Part shown: positions 41,259 to 50,692 of the stretch, in pieces
Layout: each line of letters opens with the position of its first letter
Numbering within the stretch: the first letter of the stretch is position 1
Assembly (NCBI GenBank): GCA_018241505.1
Contig: JAFEDS010000017.1
Coordinates: 62,001 to 126,000, forward strand
DNA length: 64,000 bases
Source of the DNA: Pseudomonadota bacterium
GTDB taxonomy: Bacteria > Pseudomonadota > Gammaproteobacteria > Steroidobacterales > Steroidobacteraceae
Direction of reading: 5' to 3'
The notes under the pieces: generated by a model
Told to the model about the DNA's origin: nothing
Databases searched by the model: none
The model's input: only the letters and a program-made list of their open reading frames with translations
Position numbers and translations under genes: made by a program

Positions 41259-41280
41259 TAGTTCAACTAAGATTGAACTA
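41259..41280. promoter_or_regulatory. Inverted repeat at the start of the ArsR-like gene
   Basis: TAGTTCAA-ctaaga-TTGAACTA is a perfect 8-bp inverted repeat with a 6-base spacer, and its last base is the A of the ATG at 41280. It lies between the divergent fusion gene and the ArsR-like gene, and is the obvious binding site for the latter. Confidence 0.65.
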
Positions 41281-41981
41281 TGGATGACGCAACGAAACTG
41301 GCGGATTTGGCGGCGCAGCTTGCCGACCGGTCGCGGGCCAGGATGGTGGTGAGCCTCATGGACGGCAGCGCGCGGCCTGCCAGCGAGCTGGCGCGGCTGG
41401 CGGATCTGTCCGCGGCCTCGGCCAGCATGCACCTGGCGAAACTGGTTCGCTCGGGCATCCTCGTGGCCAAAAGCGAGGGACGAAACAAGTACTACCGGAT
41501 AGCAACTCCGGGCATGGCACACGCCGTGGAGGCGCTGGGAGTGGCGTCCCAGAGCCTCACCGTTCTGTCGCGTAGCGAGCGCACTTTGTTGGCCAATCCA
41601 TGGGGCTTTGCCCGTACCTGTTACGACCACCTGGCCGGCAGGTTGGGAGTGGAGCTGGCATTGGCGCTGCAGCGTCGGAACTATGTGAAGGTCGAGGGCC
41701 GGGACTTTGAGTTGACCGCAAGCGGCGCAACCTGGTTGCAGGAAATCGGCATTGACTGGCAAGTGCTGGAAGGCCGGAAGCGTTTGTTTGCGCCCCAATG
41801 CCTCGACTGGACCGAACGCCGCTACCATATCGCCGGCGCCCTGGGCTCCGCATTGCTGGCGCGGATGTTTGAGTTAGGTTGGCTCAAAAAGGCGTGGGCG
41901 CCGCGTTTGGTCAAGCTGACCGCGAAAGGCGAGATCGAGCTGAAGCGTCGGCTGGCGATGGTGATCACCCCCGCAACTTGA
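41280..41981 (+). CDS. ArsR-like winged-helix regulator with a long C-terminal domain
   Basis: 233 residues. The first ~85 form an ArsR/SmtB-like winged helix (LADRSRARMVVSLMDGSARPASELARLADLSAASASMHLAKLVRSGIL). The rest (about 100-233) is a second region with WLQEIGIDWQVLEG and LDWTERRYHIAGALGSAL, found in a group of ArsR-like proteins without the metal-binding cysteines of SmtB. It is likely a repressor responding to an organic molecule. The ATG overlaps an inverted repeat, so the transcript is probably leaderless or self-repressed. Confidence 0.85.
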   Translation: MDDATKLADLAAQLADRSRARMVVSLMDGSARPASELARLADLSAASASMHLAKLVRSGILVAKSEGRNKYYRIATPGMAHAVEALGVASQSLTVLSRSERTLLANPWGFARTCYDHLAGRLGVELALALQRRNYVKVEGRDFELTASGATWLQEIGIDWQVLEGRKRLFAPQCLDWTERRYHIAGALGSALLARMFELGWLKKAWAPRLVKLTAKGEIELKRRLAMVITPAT

Positions 41982-42106
41982 CTCCCTGTCGACTCAGGCG
42001 GTTGTGGAGGTGCTTGTCGTAGACATGACAGGCGCGCGACACGACGCGCCAAGACTCGCGGCCATTTTCTCGGAATCGACATGTTGCGTCAGTAACCTCG
42101 ATTGCC

Positions 42107-44302
42107 ATGAAGCAACTGTGGTTATTGACTCTCTGCATGTGGGCCGGAAACGCTATTGCGACCGAGGCACCCGAGGATCCTGACACTTCTTTGGAGACAT
42201 TCTCCACCGTTCTGATACAGGGACAAAAAGATGGCCCCGTACCCAGCGCGGCGGTTACTGACAAAGGCTCGCCTCAGTCCGTTGTGGATGAGACCGTGAT
42301 TCGCCAAATCGCCTCTCCCGTCGGCGACTTCGGTACGGTCGCGAACTTCACGCCCAGCTTTGTGAGCACCGCGCCGAATGGGCCTGGCTTCGACGCAGCC
42401 AAGAACCTGAGCCTGCGCGGTTTCACAGACGGACAGTTCAACGTCACCATGGACGGCATTCCGTTCGCCGATCCAGACACCTTCGGACACCACTCGACTT
42501 CCTACTTCCCGACGTCGGTGCTGCAGCAGGTCGTGGTTGATCGCAGTCCCGGAGGTGCAACCGATCTGGGTTATGCCTCTTTCGGTGGCTCGCTCAACGT
42601 CTATTCGGAAATGATTCCGGAAGTGGCACGCGTCCGGACGTTCGCTACCTACGGCTCATTCAATACATTCCTGATCGGGTCAACGCTCAACACCGCGCAG
42701 CCGAGGGAGTCGGGTCAGACCGGCGTGATTGCGACCGCCGAGCACAGCGAGTCGGATGGCGCGATGACATGGTCCGCCGGCTACAAGGACGACATCTTTC
42801 TCAAGACGGTGACTGTGCTCGGCGACGTGGGCCGCCTGACCGCCCTTTACACCTATGACAGGTATCGGTTCTACAACCCGGGAAGTCTCACCACGGCCGA
42901 CCTGACTGAGATCGGTTCGTCCACTGGATTCAGTAACGATCCCGCGAGCCCAAACTACTATCGGTACTCTTCAACAGTGCGCAGCACCGACTTCGGCTAC
43001 CTGAAGCTCGAGGCACAGCTTACCGGCGCGTGGTCGCTGGAGGACAAGCTCTACACCTACTCCTACCGTAACAATGGCTACAGCCTCAAGGGTGACCAGA
43101 CATCTTCCCCCATCGGCTCAGGGTTCGCAGGCATTCCCCCGAAAGATATTGCCGGCCGTCTGACGAACGAATCCTACCGCGTAATCGGCAACGACGTGCG
43201 TATCGGATATTCCGGCAACTACGGGACATTCTTGCTGGGAGTCTGGGCCGAACACAGTTGGCAGACCGAATCGCGCGTCGGTGTGGATCTGAACGCGGGA
43301 GCGCTCTACAACGTCAACAAAGCCGCGCACTCCCCTGTTTACTTCAATTTCGACAGCCATTTGGATTCGGTACAGCCGTATGCGGAGTATGTTTGGCAGC
43401 CTTTTGAGCCGCTGAAGGTCAGGCTTGGGGTTCGATATCGAGACGTCAAACGCAACCTCGATGCCTCCGTCATCCAGAATTTCCTGGCCGGCCCTCCGGG
43501 AACGCAGTCGCGGACCGTGCGTAGCACTCTCCCCAGCATCGATGCTACGTATCGCCTGGCGGAGAATACCAACGTGCTCGCACAGGTCTCAAAGGGCTCG
43601 CTGGTGCCCAGCCAGGCGTTCTTTTACACAGCGCATCCCGCCGCAGGAAACCAGGCCGATCCCGAAACCACCCTCGCCTACCAGCTTGGCATCGTCCACC
43701 AGTCGGCCGCATATGGAATCGGCCTCGACGCGTACGCCATCAAACTCAACAACTATGTCGCGACAATCGTCGAAAACGGTAACACCCTGTTCGTCAACTC
43801 CGGCGACGTGCTCTACAAAGGCCTCGAAGCGGAAGGACATGTCGCTCTGGGCGCTGGATTGACTGCCGTAGCGAACGCGAGCTTGATTCGTGCAACTTAT
43901 CGGCAGTCAGGGATGACTTCCGCAATTCAACGAGCCGGGGATACGATCCCCTTCACGCCGGACCATACCGGCCTCGCTGGATTGATGTATACCCACGGCC
44001 CCTGGAGCGCGAGCCTGTTGACGAAATTTGTCGGCCGTGAATACCAGGGGAAGAATGGCAGTGCCGACGGCAACCTCTACAAGGTGAAGGCGTATTCCTA
44101 TACCAACGCGACGGCCACCCGCAACATATCCGGCCTGGCCGCCTTTGAGAACCTGCGCCTGACGCTTGGAATCAACAACTTGTTCAACTCGCACGCCATC
44201 ACCGACAACGCCGGCTACACCGCCGCCGGCCCTCCAGGCCCCAACCTCGTGAACGTGCTTGCCCGCATCAACTATACTCTCAGTGCGGTGGCCGACTTCT
44301 AG
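42107..44302 (+). CDS. TonB-dependent outer-membrane receptor
   Basis: 731 residues. A signal peptide (to about AIA-TE, residue 19) precedes a plug with ISL-like motifs (LSLRGFTDGQFNVTMDGIPFADP; VVVDRSPGGATDLGYASFGGSLN) and a 22-strand type barrel ending LARINYTLSAVADF. There is no STN domain, and the TonB box is weak (STVLIQGQ). No neighbouring catabolic gene points to its substrate. It follows the ArsR-like gene after 125 bp. Confidence 0.9.
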   Translation: MKQLWLLTLCMWAGNAIATEAPEDPDTSLETFSTVLIQGQKDGPVPSAAVTDKGSPQSVVDETVIRQIASPVGDFGTVANFTPSFVSTAPNGPGFDAAKNLSLRGFTDGQFNVTMDGIPFADPDTFGHHSTSYFPTSVLQQVVVDRSPGGATDLGYASFGGSLNVYSEMIPEVARVRTFATYGSFNTFLIGSTLNTAQPRESGQTGVIATAEHSESDGAMTWSAGYKDDIFLKTVTVLGDVGRLTALYTYDRYRFYNPGSLTTADLTEIGSSTGFSNDPASPNYYRYSSTVRSTDFGYLKLEAQLTGAWSLEDKLYTYSYRNNGYSLKGDQTSSPIGSGFAGIPPKDIAGRLTNESYRVIGNDVRIGYSGNYGTFLLGVWAEHSWQTESRVGVDLNAGALYNVNKAAHSPVYFNFDSHLDSVQPYAEYVWQPFEPLKVRLGVRYRDVKRNLDASVIQNFLAGPPGTQSRTVRSTLPSIDATYRLAENTNVLAQVSKGSLVPSQAFFYTAHPAAGNQADPETTLAYQLGIVHQSAAYGIGLDAYAIKLNNYVATIVENGNTLFVNSGDVLYKGLEAEGHVALGAGLTAVANASLIRATYRQSGMTSAIQRAGDTIPFTPDHTGLAGLMYTHGPWSASLLTKFVGREYQGKNGSADGNLYKVKAYSYTNATATRNISGLAAFENLRLTLGINNLFNSHAITDNAGYTAAGPPGPNLVNVLARINYTLSAVADF

Positions 44303-44451
44303 CGCTTCCCAAGATGCCCGCAATTGGGCACCTTTCTCGGCGATTTCACTCGCAGTAACGACTTTCGTCCGTTGCACTGCAGGTCGTGATCCGCGATAAG
44401 GCAGCCAGTTCAATGAAGGAACTCTAGTGCCGGCAATTTTGCAGGCAGGCA

Positions 44452-45636
44452 GTGCATTATCATGGTGTTGGTTTGACACGAGGCCTGGCTGCTGCCTATA
44501 ACGGCCTGCTAGTCGATATTGCCGCTGCGATCGAAGGCGCGCGCAGCAGCGCAGTTAGATCGGTAAACCGGGTCATGACGGCAGCTTACTGGCTGATAGG
44601 TCAGCGAATCGTGGAGCACGAACAGGGTGGCGAACTGCGGGCCGCCTACGGCGGCAAGGTGCTCAGGCGACTGGCGCGTGACCTTTCAAAACGATTCGGC
44701 CGAGGGTTCTCCGAGCGCAACCTCGAACAAATGCGAGCCTTTTATCTGGGATGGCCCATCCCATCATTTCCGCAGACACCGTCTGCGAAATCAGAAGCCA
44801 TCCCGACCGAAACCGTCCATTCACGCTTTCCACTTCCGTGGTCACACTACACGCGGCTTCTTTCTGTGAGGAACCCCGCCGCCAGGGCATTTTACGAGAG
44901 AGAGGCACTGCGCGGGGGATGGACGATTCGCCAGCTCGACCGCCAGATTCAATCCCAGTTCTACGAGCGCACGGGACTTTCCCGTGACAAAGCGAAAATG
45001 CTGACGGCAGGCGCCGAATCGGTGTCCGGGGATCCGATGACACCCGATGATGAGATCAAGAACCCATACCTGTTGGAGTTCCTGGGGCTAAGAGATGAGT
45101 ATTCAGAAACCGAGCTCGAAGCGGCGTTGATCGAAAAGCTGCAATCTTTTCTTCTCGAACTCGGTGGCGATTTTACATTCGTCGGACGCCAGTATCGACT
45201 ACGCGTGGGGGATGAATGGTATCGAGTCGACCTGATGTTCTTTCATCGTCGGCTCCGATGTCTCGTCGTTATCGATTTGAAATTAGGCAAACTCACCCAC
45301 GCGGATGCTGGTCAAATGCATCTCTATTTGAACTACGCGCGCACCCATTGGACGTTGCCGGGCGAGAATCCCCCGGTGGGACTAATACTTTGTGCGGAAA
45401 AAGATCACGCGATAGCAAAGTACGCGCTCGATGGGCTTCCAAATAAGGTTCTTGCTGCAGAGTATCGCACTACGTTGCCGGAGGAAGGGGCGCTGGCCAA
45501 AGAAATCGAAAAGACACGTCGCCAGCTCGACGCACATAGCCGACGGCAACCAACATCATCACAGGTGGGACGCCCCCGGCGTACTCCGCCGTCAATCGAG
45601 TCTGGCGGCCGCCACCGTCGCAATCGGCATCGGTAG
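44452..45636 (+). CDS. DUF1016 / YhcG-type PDDEXK nuclease-domain protein
   Basis: 394 residues. The N-terminal helical domain (AAYNGLLVDIAAAIEGARSSAVRSVNRVMTAAYWLIGQRIV; GFSERNLEQMRAFY) and the C-terminal nuclease-like domain are both typical. The active-site pattern is YRVDLMFFHRRLRCLVVIDLKLGKLTHADAGQM, with Asp, Asp and Lys as in PD-(D/E)xK enzymes. The last ~50 residues are basic and low in complexity. The family is often seen near mobile elements or defence genes; its role is not settled. The start (GTG 44452) is uncertain, and a TTG a few codons on is possible. Confidence 0.85.
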   Translation: MHYHGVGLTRGLAAAYNGLLVDIAAAIEGARSSAVRSVNRVMTAAYWLIGQRIVEHEQGGELRAAYGGKVLRRLARDLSKRFGRGFSERNLEQMRAFYLGWPIPSFPQTPSAKSEAIPTETVHSRFPLPWSHYTRLLSVRNPAARAFYEREALRGGWTIRQLDRQIQSQFYERTGLSRDKAKMLTAGAESVSGDPMTPDDEIKNPYLLEFLGLRDEYSETELEAALIEKLQSFLLELGGDFTFVGRQYRLRVGDEWYRVDLMFFHRRLRCLVVIDLKLGKLTHADAGQMHLYLNYARTHWTLPGENPPVGLILCAEKDHAIAKYALDGLPNKVLAAEYRTTLPEEGALAKEIEKTRRQLDAHSRRQPTSSQVGRPRRTPPSIESGGRHRRNRHR

Positions 45637-45731
45637 CGGGGGCATAGTGCATCGCGCACTATTGTGACATGCTGAGGCATCGGCACTCGCGGCGCCCTGG
45701 CTGTCGTTGGGGAACACCGCAATGGGAGTCA

Positions 45732-46346
45732 GTGGTGAAAGCGCGGGTGAATCACGGAGCCATCGTCGGGGTCGCGGAGCACGGTAACTCAGCGGTGCTG
45801 ATCACTGTCGGGCCCAGCGGCGAGCTCCTCGATCGCCGGCGCATTGACCTCACTCAGAATCTACCCACCCACCCGTATCACCACGAAGGCTCGTGGGCGA
45901 TTGGCCGCTATGCCAATAGCGCCTGGGCGAAGAAAATTTCGCTGCCCGATGCCATTGCGCTGGTCGAACGCGTGCACGCGGCCGCCGCGAAGGGGGCAAG
46001 TCAGAGCCTGGAGAATCTGGCTTCGGGGGTGTCCGCGCAAATAAAGGCCATCGCGATCCGCGTCTGCCCACCGCTTCCAAAAACGACTGAAGAGCGGATC
46101 AGGGACACCCGCGCCGCAAACGTCGCCGACTCAATAATGTATCGAGAAGCACTGGCGCACGCGGCGGAGGCGCGCGGATGGGCTGTGCGCTGGTACGACC
46201 GCGAGAGTGTGTTTGAGAGAGCTGAGGCTGCGGGCGGCGGCAAAGACATCGAATCGATCCTCAGCGCGATGGGGAAATCGATCGGGCCACCGTGGCAAGC
46301 CATTCACAAGCTCGCTGCGGCCGCCGCATTGGCCGCGCTGGCGTAG
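45732..46346 (+). CDS. Unrecognised protein, possible RNase H-like fold
   Basis: 204 residues from GTG 45732, chosen because GGGAG lies just before it. The N-terminus (HGAIVGVAEHGNSAVLITVGPSGELLDRRRIDL) has the strand-hairpin pattern of RNase H-like proteins. Later IKAIAIRVCPPLP, an arginine-rich helix (TTEERIRDTRAANVADSIMYREAL) and RGWAVRWYDRE alternate helix and strand. I do not recognise the family, and no clear catalytic carboxylate set is certain. It follows the DUF1016 gene by 95 bp. The C-terminal run of alanines is normal for a high-GC genome. Confidence 0.6.
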   Translation: MVKARVNHGAIVGVAEHGNSAVLITVGPSGELLDRRRIDLTQNLPTHPYHHEGSWAIGRYANSAWAKKISLPDAIALVERVHAAAAKGASQSLENLASGVSAQIKAIAIRVCPPLPKTTEERIRDTRAANVADSIMYREALAHAAEARGWAVRWYDRESVFERAEAAGGGKDIESILSAMGKSIGPPWQAIHKLAAAAALAALA

Positions 46347-46458
46347 CGGCCGCCATTGCCACAGATTTTCTTTGAGGGCGTGTAGATCTTCGCATCGAAG
46401 AGCAGCAGCTCTCACGTTACGCTCAGCATTTGTGAGCGGCGGCGGAGGATGAAGACCT

Positions 46459-48015
46459 ATGGAAGCAGAGAATCGCGAGAGCATGCGGCGCACGCGGCGT
46501 AAACCAACGGCGCCGTTAACTGCAACAACCGCGGACAACCGCAGCCAGCGCTACCGGACACTTAGAAATCCATTTCAGCCACTTCGAGTGTTCTCGGACG
46601 ACCGCGTTGAAGCGCTGCATAGCGCGGCGCTTGGGATTCTCGAGAAACAGGGTCTCAAAGTTCTATCTTCGGACGCACGTACCCGCTTTCGTTCAGCGGG
46701 AGCGACCGTTGACGAATCTACTGAAACAGTGCGGATTGATCGCGGCCTCGTCATGGAGTCCCTGGCGCGCGCGCCCCGCGAGATCAAGCTCCACTCCCGC
46801 AACCCTGTCCGTAACGTCACACTCGACGCTAATTCGCTGACCTTCGCTCCAGTCTCCGGTCCGCCGCACATAATGGACTCCGTCGGTGGGCGACGGACAG
46901 GAACACTCGCCGACTACGCGAACGGTGTTCGTCTTTGCCAGGCGTTCGAAGTGATACACATACTCGGCGCCGTAACCGAGCCACAGGACATCCCAGTTGC
47001 ATGCCGGCAGCTCGAAATGCTCCACGCGCAACTGACATTGTCCGACAAGATTCCACACACCTACTGCCGCGGGCGCGCCCAGGTGGCAGACTGCCTCGAG
47101 CAGGTGCGGATTGCCTCCGGCCTGTCAGATGACGCATTTCGCAACACGCCTTGTACTTACACCATTATCAATACAAATTCGCCGCGCGTCCTCGATACAC
47201 CGATGGCCGACGGAATTATGGACTTCGCCCTCGCCGGCCAGGTGCAAATGATCACGCCATTCACGCTCGCTGGAGCGATGGCACCGATTACGATCGCCGG
47301 CGCGCTTACACTCGCGCATGCCGAAATGCTCGGAGGGCTGGTCCTCGCACAGATCACCCGACCGGGTGCACCGGTCGTCTATGGAAGCTTCACATCCAAC
47401 GTCGACATGAAGTCGGGATCGCCAGCGTTCGGCACGCCCGAGTACTTCAAGGCGCAAGTCGGCGCCGGGCAGATGGCGCGTTTCGTGGGTCTGCCCTGGC
47501 GATCGTCCAATGCCACAGCTTCCAATGCACCCGACGCGCAAGGGGCATACGAATCGCAGATCAGTCTCTGGGGTGCCCTCTCCGGTGGCGCGAACTTCGT
47601 GTTGCACGCGGCCGGTTGGCTCGAGGGCGGTTTGTCCGCCAGCTACGAGAAGTTCATTCTGGACATTGAGCAACTGCAGATGCTGGCGGAGATGTTGCAG
47701 CCTGTCGGCGCGACTGAGGAGGATTTCGGAGTCGACGCCATTGCCGAGGCCGGACCCGGCGGTCACTTCTTTGCGACCCAACACACCATGGCACGATACA
47801 GGGACGCCTTCTACTCACCGCTGGTCTCTGACTGGCGCAACTACGGCACCTGGAGTCAGGACGGTGGAAAGACCGCGACTGAGCGGGCAGCCGCCATCTG
47901 GCGCTCAACGCTCGATACGTTTACGCCGCCCCCTATCGACCCGGCGATCTCAGACGCCCTGGAGGCATTCCGGCGGCGGCGCATCGAGGAAGGCGGCGCG
48001 CCGCCGGCATCGTAG
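46459..48015 (+). CDS. MttB-family (trimethylamine methyltransferase-like) corrinoid methyltransferase
   Basis: 518 residues with strong family stretches: ALGILEKQGLKVLS near the N-terminus, HSRNPVRNVTLD, TPFTLAGAMAPITIAGALTLAHAEMLGGLVLAQ and EAGPGGHFFATQHTMARYRDAFYSP. The frame is continuous, so the pyrrolysine of true trimethylamine methyltransferases is not encoded. Non-pyrrolysine members demethylate glycine betaine and related quaternary amines, passing the methyl group to a corrinoid protein. No corrinoid protein or methyltransferase partner gene is in the window. GGAGG lies 11 bases before the start. Confidence 0.9.
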   Translation: MEAENRESMRRTRRKPTAPLTATTADNRSQRYRTLRNPFQPLRVFSDDRVEALHSAALGILEKQGLKVLSSDARTRFRSAGATVDESTETVRIDRGLVMESLARAPREIKLHSRNPVRNVTLDANSLTFAPVSGPPHIMDSVGGRRTGTLADYANGVRLCQAFEVIHILGAVTEPQDIPVACRQLEMLHAQLTLSDKIPHTYCRGRAQVADCLEQVRIASGLSDDAFRNTPCTYTIINTNSPRVLDTPMADGIMDFALAGQVQMITPFTLAGAMAPITIAGALTLAHAEMLGGLVLAQITRPGAPVVYGSFTSNVDMKSGSPAFGTPEYFKAQVGAGQMARFVGLPWRSSNATASNAPDAQGAYESQISLWGALSGGANFVLHAAGWLEGGLSASYEKFILDIEQLQMLAEMLQPVGATEEDFGVDAIAEAGPGGHFFATQHTMARYRDAFYSPLVSDWRNYGTWSQDGGKTATERAAAIWRSTLDTFTPPPIDPAISDALEAFRRRRIEEGGAPPAS

Positions 48016-48055
48016 TATGTCCGGCCGGCGCCCCACTGCCGAACGGGCTGGATTC

Positions 48056-50653
48056 CTAAAAATCTCTGCCAACAGAGATCCCAACTGTCCGCGGTTGGAT
48101 GTACAACGTCGCAACGGGTAGCAAATCCACTCCCCGCTCGAGTACGCCGCGCTTATCAAACGCATTATTCACATACCCATTGAATGTCCACGTCCCATAC
48201 CTGACACCGACATAGGCATCGGCCTGGGCATAGGCCGGCAGATACTCTCTCGGTCCCGGTGCTGAGCCGGATCCGGAGAAGGCGCCCAGCCGGCTGCCCA
48301 CGTAGGAAATCGAGGCGCCCGCCAAACCAGTCAACTCACGCGTCAGCGGAAATTCCTGGCTCAGCGAAAAATGACCCGAAAAACGGCTGCTATAGGGCAA
48401 GCGGTCGCCCGAGCCACCCTGCGCAACCGAAATTGACGGCAGCGACTGGGTCAATTCGGCCGTATTCCAAACTGCCCAGGCGCTCGCGGTCAGTCCACGA
48501 AGGGGCCGCGTCTCGAGCGAAAACTCGACACCCTGGCTCTTCGCCGCACTGGCATTGGTCAGGTAGCCGATACCCGGTGGGACCATGGCGTGAAGCTGGA
48601 TGTTCTTCCAATCGATACGATACAGCGACACGTCATAGGACAACAACCGGTTCAGGAAGTCGCCCTTGGCCCCGAGCTCGTAGTTGTAGGTCTTGTCCGG
48701 CGAGTACTCGCACGAGAAGTTGAACACCTGGCACAGCGGCCCATTGGAGCCGCCCGGCCGATAGCCTGAGGCAATACGCGCATAGGCCATGAGCTCGGGC
48801 GACAGTTTGAACCGCGGGGTCAACAGGTAGGTGACCGGCTTGGCCGACGAATGAGTTCTCGCGCCCACCTGGGCCGCCGGAACACCCAGCAGCGGCGCCA
48901 ACAGCGTGTTCTGCAGCGATTGATCAATCGAGCTCCAGCGCCCACCGGCCTGCACATCAAACTGGCTGCTGACATGCCAGGTCAGATCAGTGAATGCCGC
49001 ATATTCCGCATAGACGCTCGGCGTGGCCGTTCGCAATCCGTTCGCAACCACTTCCCCGGATGCAGGCGTGATCACGTTGATGTCCTGCACCACCGTCGAG
49101 TCTTCATGGGTGTAGAACCCACCCAGCAGCCAATCGAGGCGGGTGCCGAACGGCACAGAGAGGCGTACCTCTTGCGAGAACTTGTTGGTTCTGCTCGCGC
49201 TGATCAGGCCTGTTGTGCCAACATTGTACGCCATCTCAGCCAGCGGACCGTACACCGAGCTCACGTCGACCGATGTTTGCGCTTGCCGAATGTTATAGCC
49301 GCTGAGGGATACGAGCTCGATGCCGGCGCCGAGCTTGGCATTCACGGTCGCGCTGTAGGCCTGGATCTTGCCGTCGCTCGGTCCCGTACCGAGGGCCCAT
49401 GACTGTTGCAACCCCGCGGATCCTGGACTGACGTCGGCCGTGCCATCGGACCTGAAGTCCTGATACAACGCGCTGAGCTTGACTGACAGGTCTTCGGTGG
49501 GGCGCCACAGACCGGAAAGCCGGCCGCCACTGACGCGTTGATTGTTGACCCCATCCCGATGCGTCGTAGTGTTATCGATGAAGCCCGGATCGCGGCGTGT
49601 AAATGCGCTCGCGCGCACAGCCAACTCACTGGACAGGGGCACATTGACCGCGCCGCGAAACGAATACCCCGCATCCGGTCCGTTGTGAACACCGCTGGCA
49701 CCGGCTTCAACGTGGCCTGCCAGCTCACTCGTGGCAGGGTCCAGCGTCACAAACTTGATCAGACCACCCAGGCTGCTGGCACCATAGAGCGCTCCCTGGG
49801 GACCGCGCAGGACTTCGATCCTGGCGAGATCCGCCGGATCCAGATCCGGCACGACGGCGCCGTAGCCGATGTAGGTTGACGAACCGAACGGTATATCGTC
49901 CACCGTGATCCCAACACTGGGATTTTCACCTGGGCCGGTGGTGATGCCGCGAATTGACAGGAGCTGACCAAACGCGGGTTGCGGGGCGACATTCAAACCC
50001 GGGACGCGGCTTGCATAGTCCTGTATGCGCACCTGGTTCTGTTGAATGAGAGAGTCGGTGTTGATAGCGGAGACCGGCACCGGCACGTCCTGGAGCCGCT
50101 CAGTGCGCTTCTGGGCAGTTACAACTACTTCCTCGAGCACCGCATGCGTGTCCCCGGCAGCAGCACCTGTACCAGCAGTCGGCGCGCTGGCAGCCGCGCC
50201 CGTTCCAGCGTCGGTACTGTGTCCGCCGGCACCAGCACCCGCATTGGTGCCCGCGCCCACATTTTCATCCGCTCCGGCGCTCGGGTCCTGCCGCACAATC
50301 GTCACTGCGCCCTGGTCGATGAATCGATACGTGAGCCCTGTCCCGCTCAGCAGGCGTGTCAGTGCCTCATCGGCAGTCAGCTCGCCGGCCGCTCCCGCGG
50401 TCTGCAGGTTGTTGACCAGGCCGGAGAAATACAACACCTGCAGGTCACGGCTCTGCGCGAATGCCTTCAAGGCCGGACCCAATGGCTGGGGCGCGATGTC
50501 GGTGTGTTTCCTCATTGCCGCGCCTGCATCCTGCGCAAGCGACAAGCCCCCCAGCGAAAAACTGATCGCAGCAGCCACTATCAATGCACGCATCCACGCC
50601 CTCTTGCCCCACACGAGGTTTGTAATATCGGCCGCCCAGCGCGGCCGCTTCAT
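48056..50653 (-). CDS. TonB-dependent signalling receptor with STN domain
   Basis: 865 residues from ATG 50653 (an in-frame ATG seven codons upstream is possible). A signal sequence around MRALIVAAAISFSLGGLSLAQ precedes an STN domain (DIAPQPLGPALKAFAQSRDLQVLYF). A long Ala/Gly-rich linker (about 125-175) follows, then the TonB box LEEVVVTAQKR, a plug (LARIEVLRGPQGALYG) and a barrel ending PRTVGISVGRDF. FecR and sigma genes lie directly upstream in the same direction. It converges on the MttB-family gene. The substrate is unknown. Confidence 0.92.
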   Translation of the reverse strand: MKRPRWAADITNLVWGKRAWMRALIVAAAISFSLGGLSLAQDAGAAMRKHTDIAPQPLGPALKAFAQSRDLQVLYFSGLVNNLQTAGAAGELTADEALTRLLSGTGLTYRFIDQGAVTIVRQDPSAGADENVGAGTNAGAGAGGHSTDAGTGAAASAPTAGTGAAAGDTHAVLEEVVVTAQKRTERLQDVPVPVSAINTDSLIQQNQVRIQDYASRVPGLNVAPQPAFGQLLSIRGITTGPGENPSVGITVDDIPFGSSTYIGYGAVVPDLDPADLARIEVLRGPQGALYGASSLGGLIKFVTLDPATSELAGHVEAGASGVHNGPDAGYSFRGAVNVPLSSELAVRASAFTRRDPGFIDNTTTHRDGVNNQRVSGGRLSGLWRPTEDLSVKLSALYQDFRSDGTADVSPGSAGLQQSWALGTGPSDGKIQAYSATVNAKLGAGIELVSLSGYNIRQAQTSVDVSSVYGPLAEMAYNVGTTGLISASRTNKFSQEVRLSVPFGTRLDWLLGGFYTHEDSTVVQDINVITPASGEVVANGLRTATPSVYAEYAAFTDLTWHVSSQFDVQAGGRWSSIDQSLQNTLLAPLLGVPAAQVGARTHSSAKPVTYLLTPRFKLSPELMAYARIASGYRPGGSNGPLCQVFNFSCEYSPDKTYNYELGAKGDFLNRLLSYDVSLYRIDWKNIQLHAMVPPGIGYLTNASAAKSQGVEFSLETRPLRGLTASAWAVWNTAELTQSLPSISVAQGGSGDRLPYSSRFSGHFSLSQEFPLTRELTGLAGASISYVGSRLGAFSGSGSAPGPREYLPAYAQADAYVGVRYGTWTFNGYVNNAFDKRGVLERGVDLLPVATLYIQPRTVGISVGRDF

Positions 50654-50692
50654 GTGGCAATAGAGCGTTTGCAAAAGAAAAGTGGGTACTGC

